Assembly (NCBI GenBank): GCA_016712315.1
Contig: JADJRG010000029.1
Coordinates: forward strand, 558,001 to 622,000
Direction of reading: 5' to 3'
Source: Nannocystis sp.
GTDB lineage: Bacteria; Myxococcota_A; Polyangia; Nannocystales; Nannocystaceae
Length of the DNA: 64,000 bases
Shown piece by piece: positions 51,053 through 58,106 of this stretch. The first letter of the stretch is position 1. The number at the start of each line of letters is the position of its first letter. Below the pieces are notes generated by a model. The model did no database searches. It had not been told where the DNA came from and saw only the letters and a list, made by a program, of their open reading frames with translations. Position numbers and translations under genes: made by a program.

Positions 51053-52276
51053 ATGCGCGGGACGAGCTACGCGAGCTGGAGGGTGCGACGACTCGTCGTC
51101 GCGTTGGCGGCGGCCGGGGGCGCGTGCGGGCCGAGCGAGCCGACGCCAGTGATCTATCCCAGCACGACCGAAGCGGCCCGGAGGACCTTGGAGCTGGAGT
51201 TTGTGCGCTCGTTGGCCGTGAGCCCGGAGCCCTCGCTGCGCCCCGACGAGCGCGGCGCGGTCGCCAGCGATCCGGCGCGTGGGTTGATCTACGCGGGCGG
51301 GCGCGACGGCGCGTTGCTGGCGCTGGAGAGCGATCGCGGGGTGGTGGTGTGGGAGCACAAATTCTCCGGGGCGATCGGCAGCGAGCCGCTGCTGCTCGCC
51401 GCCGAGGGCGTGCTCTTGGTCGGCACCGCGAACGGGGTGTTGACCGCGCTGGATCTCGAGCGCCGCGCGCCGCGGTGGGCGTACGAGACGCAAGGGACGA
51501 TCATGAATCGACCTCTGGTCGCGGAGGGGGTCGTCTACTTCGCGAACTCTCGCGATCAGGTCTTCGCCCTCGATGTGCGCACGGGCGCGTGGCGCTGGCA
51601 GTACGAGCAGCCCTTCGCGAAGGACTTCACGGTGCAGGGGCGGGCGGGGCTCGCGTACGTCGATGACATCGACCCGACGATCCCTGAGGGCGGCATGATC
51701 ATCACCGGCTTCGATAGCGGCAAGGTCGTGGCCATCGGCGCGAGCTCGGGGGAGCCGCTGTGGATCACGAGCGTCGCGGCGACCGCAGAGACGACCTTTA
51801 TCGACGCCGACGGGACGCCGTGGGTGGATCGCGCCCAGGGCGTCGTGGTCGTCAGCGGCCACTCGACTGGGGTCTACGGGCTCGGCCTCGTCGACGGGCA
51901 GCAGCGTTGGTTCCGGCCGGTGCGCGGCGCGAGCTCGGTGGTCGGGGCGGCGGACGGGGCGTTGGTGTTCTCGTCGTCGCTCGAGGGGCTCTTCGCGCTC
52001 GAGCCCGGTGGGCGCCTGCGCTGGCGGCAGCAGCACGATCCGGGGGTGCTGTCGACGCCGCTGATCGTCGATGATGTGGTCTATGTCGGCCACTCAGAGA
52101 GCGGCCTGTGGGGCTATGACCTCAACACTGGGGAGCTGCTCGCGCGCCTCGACGTGGGCAGCGGCGTCTCGGGGCAGCCGGTCTACGATCCGGCGACGCG
52201 GCGGCTGTTCGCGATCTCCAACCGGGCGCTGCTGTTGGTCTATCGGGTGGTCGGCGGGGTCTTGGAGCGGAGTTAG
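51053..52276 (+). CDS. bamB: BamB-like beta-propeller lipoprotein
   Basis: A 407-residue protein with a lipoprotein signal (LVVALAAAGGAC) and a PQQ/WD-like eight-bladed propeller (about residues 80-400). Blade repeats are easily seen: GLIYAGGRDGALLALESDRGVVVWEH, GVLLVGTANGVLTALDLERRAPRWAYE, GVVYFANSRDQVFALDVRTGAWRWQYE. Length matches BamB (392 in E. coli), the BAM-complex subunit that aids outer-membrane barrel assembly. The YfgM-like gene just upstream and der nearby support this. The 3' end overlaps a convergent gene by 4 nt. Confidence 0.85.
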   Translation: MRGTSYASWRVRRLVVALAAAGGACGPSEPTPVIYPSTTEAARRTLELEFVRSLAVSPEPSLRPDERGAVASDPARGLIYAGGRDGALLALESDRGVVVWEHKFSGAIGSEPLLLAAEGVLLVGTANGVLTALDLERRAPRWAYETQGTIMNRPLVAEGVVYFANSRDQVFALDVRTGAWRWQYEQPFAKDFTVQGRAGLAYVDDIDPTIPEGGMIITGFDSGKVVAIGASSGEPLWITSVAATAETTFIDADGTPWVDRAQGVVVVSGHSTGVYGLGLVDGQQRWFRPVRGASSVVGAADGALVFSSSLEGLFALEPGGRLRWRQQHDPGVLSTPLIVDDVVYVGHSESGLWGYDLNTGELLARLDVGSGVSGQPVYDPATRRLFAISNRALLLVYRVVGGVLERS

Positions 52277-53223
52277 CGGGCGCGCGCGTCCATCGTTCGA
52301 TCGAGGCGGATCCGCGTCGGCTCGGCGCCGTCAGCGAGGAGGACGGCCTCGTCGCCTTCGATGGTCCAGCGGAGCGCGGGGAAGCCGTCCGCGGCGGCGG
52401 GCAGCGAGACGCTCCGGTGGTGGAGCTCGGAGTCGCGGGTTCGGGCGTGGAGGACGAAGATGGCCTGCTCGCCGCGCAAGGCGGCGGGCACGAGCTGGGC
52501 GCGGGGCAAGCCGCTGGCGGCCCGTTGCCACGCGTCCTGGAGGGTGAGCTGGGCTGCGGGGATATAGCCGCCGATAAAACGATCGCCGTCGCGCGCGATC
52601 ACCTGCGCCCACCGCAGGCAGCGGCGCTCCTCGGCGACGCCGACGCAGCGATCGACGGCGCCGAGCACCCAGAGATCGTGGCGGCGGAGGATCAGCGCGT
52701 GGCGCTCCTCGGCGGGCGGGAGGACGGGCGCGGGGGCGGCGAAGACGGGGGCGCGGCTGGCGATGAGCGCGGCAGGACGCCAGCGGGCGGGTAACGGCGG
52801 GGCGCTGGGCCAACGCAGCGGCACGGCGCCGCCGTCAGCGCCAGGATCATTGATGGCGGCGGCGAGCAGGTGGAGGCCGAATTCGTCGTGGATCCGCGAG
52901 CCTGGCGGCGGCGCGGGGCGCTGGTTGAGCGCGGGGTCGGCCAGCGACGGGCCGTCAACGCCGGGGAAGAGCGCGCGATCGACCCAGAGGAGCGCTGCCG
53001 CCAGATCCGGCGCGGCGCCGACGTAGTGGCCGACCAAGCGCGCCGGCGCGGCGTCGGTATGAGCTGTCCCTTGAGCCAGCTCGTCTATGGCGCGGGCGCG
53101 GAGCTCCGCGGCGCCGTCGAGCTCGACGCTGAGCCACGACTCGGCGCGGGCGGGCAGGGCGAGCAGCAGGATCGTGAGCGCGAGCGCGGTGACGGCGGCG
53201 CGCTGGCTGGTGGCGGCGCTCAT
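52273..53223 (-). CDS. Secreted protein of unknown function
   Basis: A 316-residue protein with a Sec signal peptide (ALALTILLLALPARA, likely cleavage after ARA). The mature part is Ala/Pro/Leu-rich with two Cys-containing segments (VDRCVGVAEERRCLRWAQ) but no domain I recognise. Its ATG overlaps the stop of the bcp gene (ATGA on the minus strand), so it is produced together with that peroxiredoxin. The two stop codons at the 3' side overlap the bamB end. Confidence 0.7.
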   Translation of the reverse strand: MSAATSQRAAVTALALTILLLALPARAESWLSVELDGAAELRARAIDELAQGTAHTDAAPARLVGHYVGAAPDLAAALLWVDRALFPGVDGPSLADPALNQRPAPPPGSRIHDEFGLHLLAAAINDPGADGGAVPLRWPSAPPLPARWRPAALIASRAPVFAAPAPVLPPAEERHALILRRHDLWVLGAVDRCVGVAEERRCLRWAQVIARDGDRFIGGYIPAAQLTLQDAWQRAASGLPRAQLVPAALRGEQAIFVLHARTRDSELHHRSVSLPAAADGFPALRWTIEGDEAVLLADGAEPTRIRLDRTMDARAR

Positions 53224-53714
53224 GCGACGCTGAGGGCGGCGAGCACGGCTTGGGCGTGACCGGCGACCTTGACGGGCGAGTAGACGGCGGCGATCCGGCC
53301 GGCCTCGTCGATGATGAAGGTGCTGCGGATGACGCCCTCGTAGTCCCTGCCGGCCATTCTCTTCGCGCCGTAGGTGCCGTAGGCGCGGGCGACCTGGTGG
53401 TCGGTGTCCGCGAGCAAGGGGAAGGGGAGCTGGTGCTTGGCGCGGAAGCGGGCGTGAGATGCGAGGCTGTCGCCGCTGACGCCGAGGACGACGACGCCCC
53501 GCGCGGCGAAGTCGGCGTGGCGATCGCGGAAGTCACAGGCTTCGGTGGTGCAGCCGGGGGTGCTGTCGCGCGGGTAAAAATAGAGGACCACGCGTCGGCC
53601 AGCGAGCGCGCGCAGGGAGTAGATCTGGCCGTCGTCGGCGGGGAGCTCGAAGGCCGGGGCCGGGGCGCCGCGCGCGGGCAAGCTGTTGGGGGCGATCTGG
53701 GTAGAGGAGGTCAT
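53220..53714 (-). CDS. bcp: Thioredoxin-dependent peroxiredoxin, Bcp/PrxQ type
   Basis: A 164-residue peroxiredoxin that reduces hydroperoxides. The peroxidatic Cys lies in YPRDSTPGCTTEACDF, and the second Cys five residues later is the resolving Cys of the atypical 2-Cys Bcp group. The family motifs GVSGDS and RSTFIIDEAGRI follow. ATG 53714 gives the usual length; the frame extends farther upstream but that part is antisense to the next gene's promoter. Confidence 0.95.
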   Translation of the reverse strand: MTSSTQIAPNSLPARGAPAPAFELPADDGQIYSLRALAGRRVVLYFYPRDSTPGCTTEACDFRDRHADFAARGVVVLGVSGDSLASHARFRAKHQLPFPLLADTDHQVARAYGTYGAKRMAGRDYEGVIRSTFIIDEAGRIAAVYSPVKVAGHAQAVLAALSVA

Positions 53715-53862
53715 CGGTGCGCCTGCGGCGAGCTGTAGCAGGAAATGGCGCGGAGGAGGGGGCGGTGAGCGAGCGGACGACCGGGCGCTTGCCAAGGGAG
53801 CGCGGCGCTCGTTAGAGTGCGTGCGGGTCTGGGGGTCTCCCCCATCACGCAGGACGAAGTAC

Positions 53863-54657
53863 ATGAGCTTGAATGCCTCGCGTCTGGGTCTCGGGAGCGC
53901 GCTCCTGGCGGTTTTGATCTCCAGCCAGCTCGCCTGCGGGGGCGAGAGTAAGTCGATCGGGGACGCGCTGAAGGCCGATCCGAAGGCGGAGTTCGAGAAG
54001 AGCGACGCGTATAAGCCGTCGCCGAAGAAGCGGCCGCCGGATGGCCTGCCGCCGCCGACCGACGCGGAGATGAAGGCGTGGGATCGCAAGGACCCAGAGG
54101 GCGAGAAGCACCTCTACAAGTTCGATAAAGCGAACATGAAGAAGATGGTCAACTACTGGAACGAGCTCGACTGCTTCCGCCAGAAGATGATCGAGGAGGG
54201 CGAGAAGGCCTTCGGGGTGCAGCCGGGGAGCGCCGAGGAGGAGCAGTGGTACCAGTTTAAGTCGGTGTTCATCCCGTTCCTGCAGATCTGGCAGCAGAAG
54301 CTGCTCGCGAATGAGCCCCGGATCATGGAGAAGTCGAAGATGATGGGGAACTTCTTCGAGGCGCACGAGCTGGTGATGAACGGCTACCCGAAGGCGTACA
54401 ACGAGGGCGATCGGACGATGATCCAGACGCAGGACGCGTACTGGGCGGTCGTCGAGTCCAAGCTCATCAAGTACGCCAAGAACATCGGCGCCGAGTGGCC
54501 GGCGAAGCCTGACCTCTCGGATCCGAAGCAGAAGGCCGCGCAGGACAAGTTCTGCGAGAAGGCGATGAACCCGCCGAAGCAGACCGCGAAGAAGAAGATC
54601 GTCGGCGGCGGCGGCGGCGGCAGCAAGAAGCTCGATATGGGCACGCGGGACTTCTAG
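53863..54657 (+). CDS. Lysine-rich lipoprotein of unknown function
   Basis: A 264-residue protein with lipoprotein signal peptide (LGSALLAVLISSQLAC). The mature part is rich in Lys, Glu and aromatic residues (FDKANMKKMVNYWNELDCFRQKM) and ends in a poly-Gly stretch (VGGGGGGSKKL). No domain is recognised. An aggacgaa ribosome site precedes the ATG. The CcmH-like gene starts 8 bp after its stop, suggesting co-transcription. Confidence 0.78.
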   Translation: MSLNASRLGLGSALLAVLISSQLACGGESKSIGDALKADPKAEFEKSDAYKPSPKKRPPDGLPPPTDAEMKAWDRKDPEGEKHLYKFDKANMKKMVNYWNELDCFRQKMIEEGEKAFGVQPGSAEEEQWYQFKSVFIPFLQIWQQKLLANEPRIMEKSKMMGNFFEAHELVMNGYPKAYNEGDRTMIQTQDAYWAVVESKLIKYAKNIGAEWPAKPDLSDPKQKAAQDKFCEKAMNPPKQTAKKKIVGGGGGGSKKLDMGTRDF

Positions 54658-54665
54658 GCCGCGTC

Positions 54666-55109
54666 ATGGCCAGCGCACCTGTCAGCCAAGAGGCCGCGGA
54701 GGCGCTCACGACGGAGCTGAGCCACGACTTGATGTCGCCCTACTGCCCAGGGAGGACGATCTCTTCGTGCACATCACCGCAGGCGCGCAAGCTCGAGCAG
54801 TACATCCTGAGCGAGGCGCAGGCGGGCAAGAGCCGGGCTGAGATCGAGGGCGAGCTGGTCAAGCGCTTCCCTGACATTCAGGGCTACCTCGGGCGCCCAG
54901 AGCTGCTCTGGGGGACAGCTCTGGGGGCGGTGCTGGCGATGGCGGCCCTGACCTGGGCGGCGCGCCGCTGGCTCGACCGGGGCCGTCGAGCGTCCGCGGC
55001 GGGGGTCGCGGGCGCCGCCGTGACCGAGGGGAGCGCGGCCCCGCGCGCGGCGAGCCCGCGCGAGCTGGCTGCGCTGGAGGACGCGCTCGATCAGGTCGAT
55101 GAGTTCTAG
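54666..55109 (+). CDS. CcmH-like protein with divergent Cys motif
   Basis: A 147-residue protein. The first 75 residues resemble the CcmH/NrfF domain of cytochrome c maturation (ALTTELSHDLMSPYCPGRTISSCTSPQARKLEQYI, RAEIEGELVKRFPDIQGYLG). Instead of the usual LRCxxCQN, the two cysteines are spaced C-x7-C (CPGRTISSC). A single transmembrane helix follows (LLWGTALGAVLAMAALTWAA) with an acidic cytoplasmic tail. CcmH reduces apocytochrome c cysteines before haem attachment; with the altered spacing, redox activity is uncertain. No other ccm genes are in the window. Confidence 0.75.
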   Translation: MASAPVSQEAAEALTTELSHDLMSPYCPGRTISSCTSPQARKLEQYILSEAQAGKSRAEIEGELVKRFPDIQGYLGRPELLWGTALGAVLAMAALTWAARRWLDRGRRASAAGVAGAAVTEGSAAPRAASPRELAALEDALDQVDEF

Positions 55110-55166
55110 CAGGCGCGCCTCGGCGGGCGAGGGCGCGCGGAGCCCTGTGGGGGCCTCGCTCCTCGC

Positions 55167-55195
55167 TTGTAGCCGGCGACTGACTCGCGTACATC
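55167..55195 (+). promoter_or_regulatory. Candidate sigma70-type promoter, leaderless
   Basis: TTGTAG (55167-55172), a 17-bp spacer and TACATC (55190-55195) resemble -35 and -10 boxes. The -10 ends 7 nt before the GTG at 55203, so the mRNA would begin at or next to the start codon. Confidence 0.5.
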
Positions 55196-55202
55196 CAGAG
55201 GC

Positions 55203-56903
55203 GTGCTCACCGTAGTGGTCCACGAGAAGGGCGGGCAGACCCAGCGGTTTGCCTTCGATAGCGACAGCTTCTCGGTCGGTCGCGAGGACGACAACGACCT
55301 CGTCCTCGACCGCGCGAACGTCTCGAAGCATCACCTGCGCTTCCGTCGGATCGAGGGGCGGGTCGAGCTGATCGATAACGACAGCACCAACGGCACCTAC
55401 GTGAACGGCCGAAAGGTCACCCAGCCGCGGCCGATCCGCCGCACCGATCGGATCTACGTCGGTGACTATATCTTGATGATCGAGGGCGATGATCCGTGCA
55501 TCGACGCGGTGGGGCCGCCGCGGCCGCCAGGCGACAGCAAGAGTCGCCGCCGCGACGGGGCGAAGGGGGAGGTGCTGCCGGACTTCGTCGAGCTGGTCGA
55601 TGACGCGAGCAGCTTGTTCACGTCGGCGCAGCGGGTGCCAGCGGCCGGGGTGGAGAGCTCGTACCTCGACAAGATCGCCAACCAAGTGGTCACCTCGGTG
55701 CTGCACTCGGTGCCGCGCCTCGATCCGGCGAAGTCGCCCGACATCTACGACGACGATCGCGATCAGGCGAACACCGAGATCGAGGCGATGATCGCGGATC
55801 TGCGCGACTCCCATCAGATCGAGGCGAGCGTCGAGATCGGCCCGCTGAAGGAGCGGATCGCGCTCGAGCTGCTCGAGTACGGGCCGATCGGTGAGCTGAT
55901 GCGCGACCCCGACGTGCGCGAGATCCAGGTGGTCGGCGTCGGGCCGATCCACGTGGTGCGGGAGGCGGGGCCGGCCGAGCGGATCGAGCGGCGCTTCACC
56001 AGCGACCGCTCGCTCGCGCTGGCGATCCGCCGGATCGCGCGCAAGCGCGGCCTCTTGGTCGAGGGCGCGCAGGTGCTCGAGGGGATCGTCGAGCACGGCT
56101 TCTATCTGTACGGGCTGCTGCCGCCGCACGCGGCGAAGGTGCCGATCGTCAGCCTGCGGCGGATCCGCACCGACGCGAACAGCTTGGCCTCGTTGGTGCA
56201 GGAGCAGGTGTTGTCGGCGGACATGCGCGAGCTGCTGGCGCTGATGCTGCGCGAGTGCCGGCGAGTGCTGGTGTGCGCCTCGGGCGGGGTGAACCTGGAT
56301 CGGTTCATGCGGGCGCTTGTCAACGAGATCCCCGATCACCTGCGGGTGGCTTGCGTCTCCGACACCGGGCGCCTCGGGCATGGACGACGCGGTTGGGTGC
56401 AGATCCGGCGCCTCAAAGATCCTGGCGATACGGTCGACCTGAGCTCGGTGCTCGGCATGCTGCTGCGCGGCGGGCTCGATCTCTTGGTCTCGCAGCAATG
56501 CGCCCAGCACGACGCGGCGGCGGTGATCGACGCGATGGCGGGGGCGAGCCGCGGCGCGGTGGTGTCGCTGTGGGGGATCAACACGGCGCACGCGTTGACG
56601 CGCCTGGCGGCGCTCGGGACGGTCGCAGGCGGGGCGCTGCAGCCGCTGACGGTGTCGCTGGCGCACGCGATCGACGTCGTGGTGCGGCTAAACAGCGGGG
56701 TCAATTCTGAGGCGATGCAGGTGCTCGAGATCATCGAGCCGTGCGTGCAGGCGGACGGCTCGATCGAGTACCGGCCGCTGTTCAGCGCGGCGAAGGCGGC
56801 GGACGGGGCGACCGAGTTCAAGTCGACGCTCTCCTTGCCGCGCTTCTTGCGGATGATCCGCGACCAAGGGGTCGACGTGCCGCCGCGCCTGCTGAAGGTG
56901 TGA
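55203..56903 (+). CDS. FHA domain fused to a degenerate CpaF/VirB11-type secretion ATPase
   Basis: A 566-residue protein starting at GTG 55203. The N-terminal FHA domain is good (VGREDDNDLVLDRANVSKHHLRF, DNDSTNGTYVNGR). Residues about 200-560 follow the CpaF/type II-IV secretion ATPase fold (LLEYGPIGELMRDPDVREIQVVG, HGFYLYGLLPP). The nucleotide-binding motifs are lost: where GGTGSGKTT is expected (about 354-372) the protein has VCASGGVNLDRF, and the GEVR/TLHAN region reads VSQQCA/SLWGIN. It therefore probably cannot bind ATP in the usual way and may act as a regulatory or structural relative. No Tad or type II secretion genes adjoin it. Confidence 0.85.
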   Translation: MLTVVVHEKGGQTQRFAFDSDSFSVGREDDNDLVLDRANVSKHHLRFRRIEGRVELIDNDSTNGTYVNGRKVTQPRPIRRTDRIYVGDYILMIEGDDPCIDAVGPPRPPGDSKSRRRDGAKGEVLPDFVELVDDASSLFTSAQRVPAAGVESSYLDKIANQVVTSVLHSVPRLDPAKSPDIYDDDRDQANTEIEAMIADLRDSHQIEASVEIGPLKERIALELLEYGPIGELMRDPDVREIQVVGVGPIHVVREAGPAERIERRFTSDRSLALAIRRIARKRGLLVEGAQVLEGIVEHGFYLYGLLPPHAAKVPIVSLRRIRTDANSLASLVQEQVLSADMRELLALMLRECRRVLVCASGGVNLDRFMRALVNEIPDHLRVACVSDTGRLGHGRRGWVQIRRLKDPGDTVDLSSVLGMLLRGGLDLLVSQQCAQHDAAAVIDAMAGASRGAVVSLWGINTAHALTRLAALGTVAGGALQPLTVSLAHAIDVVVRLNSGVNSEAMQVLEIIEPCVQADGSIEYRPLFSAAKAADGATEFKSTLSLPRFLRMIRDQGVDVPPRLLKV

Positions 56904-56945
56904 TGACGTGGGTGGCGGGTCGCCTCCGTGGTAGAAGCCGCGGCG

Positions 56946-58106
56946 ATGCCCAGCGACACCGACGCCCACGAACCGTTCACGCCCGCGATGCGCCGCCAGA
57001 TCGAGGGCAGCCTCGATCGGATCGAGGATCGGCTGCGTGACGCCCCCGATGGGCTGCATGAGGCGGGCCCGCCGGCGGAACCGGCGGCGCTGACCAAGGC
57101 TGGGCTGCCCCCGGCGGCGGCGATGTTGTGGGAGCGCTGGGACGGCTTCGATCTCGCCTGCTCCGAGGCGACGATCTTGACGCTGGCGGCCCAAGAGGAG
57201 GCGACGCGGCGGGCGGTGGGCGAGGGGCGGATCCGCGCGGATGATCGGGTGATCGGCGAGCGTGGCCGCGATCTGTTGGTGTTGGTCGCGGATCCTTGGG
57301 CCGAGGGCGGTGACGTTGTGTTGGTCGAAGAAGATGGCGCGCGCTTCCCGTATTCGTCGTCGGTGGATCGGATGGTGCTGGCGATCCTCGGGGAGATCGC
57401 GGTGCTGTACGGTGATGACGGTGAGTTCCGCGAAGATCTGATCGGTGAGGACGGCGAGCTGCGGCCGGAGATTGAGCGCCGGATCCTTCGGCGACACCTG
57501 GACTTCGATCCAGACGCGCCGCTGGCCCGCTTCCGCTTGGCCCAGGCGCTGCGTCGCGAGGGCGAGCTGCGGGGGGCGCTGGCGGAGCTGAAGCAGGCGC
57601 TGCGACGGGCGCCAGAGTTCGGCTGGGCGCACCATGAGCGCGGGCGGATCTTGCTGCTGAGCGGCGAGGGGGCGGCGGCCGCGGCGGCGTTCGCAGAGGC
57701 GGCGCGGCTGACGGCGGACCCGGATCTGCGGGCGTACTTCCTGGCGTGGCAGGCTCAGGCGTGCTCGGGGGAGGAGCGCCAGCGCTTGGCGAAGGCTGTC
57801 CTCGAGGCCATGCCTGGCTTCGCCGCGGCTCATGAGGCGGCCGTGCGGGCGGCGCTCGAGGATGAGGACGGGCGGCGCGCGGCGGAGATGCTGGCGCTGG
57901 GCTTGGCCGTATGCCCGGGGCACCTGGGGCTGCTCAGCCTGCGCGGCCAGGTCGACGCGCTGCAGGCGCTCGCGGCGGCTCCGGCTCCGGCTCCGCCTGC
58001 TCCTCGTCGTCCTCCTCCGCCGGCTCGTCGTCCTCCTCGAGTGGAGGGGGCTGAGCGGTCGGCGGAGGCGCCTCAAGATCGTCGTCGTCGTCGTCCGGCT
58101 CGCTGA
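56946..58106 (+). CDS. SUKH (SMI1/KNR4)-like domain protein with TPR-like repeats
   Basis: A 386-residue soluble protein (ATG 56946; an in-frame start at 56928 is possible). Residues about 45-150 resemble a SMI1/KNR4 (SUKH) domain (MLWERWDGFDLACSEATIL, DRVIGERGRDLLVLVADP). TPR-like helices follow (about 185-330; ARFRLAQALRREGELRGALAELKQAL). The C-terminus is a Pro/Arg-rich tail (PRRPPPPARRPP). SUKH domains are protein-binding modules, often in immunity proteins against toxins, but no toxin is adjacent. Its last 173 bp overlap the acidic tail of the convergent gene. Confidence 0.65.
   Translation: MPSDTDAHEPFTPAMRRQIEGSLDRIEDRLRDAPDGLHEAGPPAEPAALTKAGLPPAAAMLWERWDGFDLACSEATILTLAAQEEATRRAVGEGRIRADDRVIGERGRDLLVLVADPWAEGGDVVLVEEDGARFPYSSSVDRMVLAILGEIAVLYGDDGEFREDLIGEDGELRPEIERRILRRHLDFDPDAPLARFRLAQALRREGELRGALAELKQALRRAPEFGWAHHERGRILLLSGEGAAAAAAFAEAARLTADPDLRAYFLAWQAQACSGEERQRLAKAVLEAMPGFAAAHEAAVRAALEDEDGRRAAEMLALGLAVCPGHLGLLSLRGQVDALQALAAAPAPAPPAPRRPPPPARRPPRVEGAERSAEAPQDRRRRRPAR

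Noticed and set aside
55114..55137. G+C-rich inverted repeat after the CcmH-like gene considered as a terminator
   Set aside because: A hairpin can form (GCGCGCC/GGGCGCGC with a bulge), but no T-run follows.
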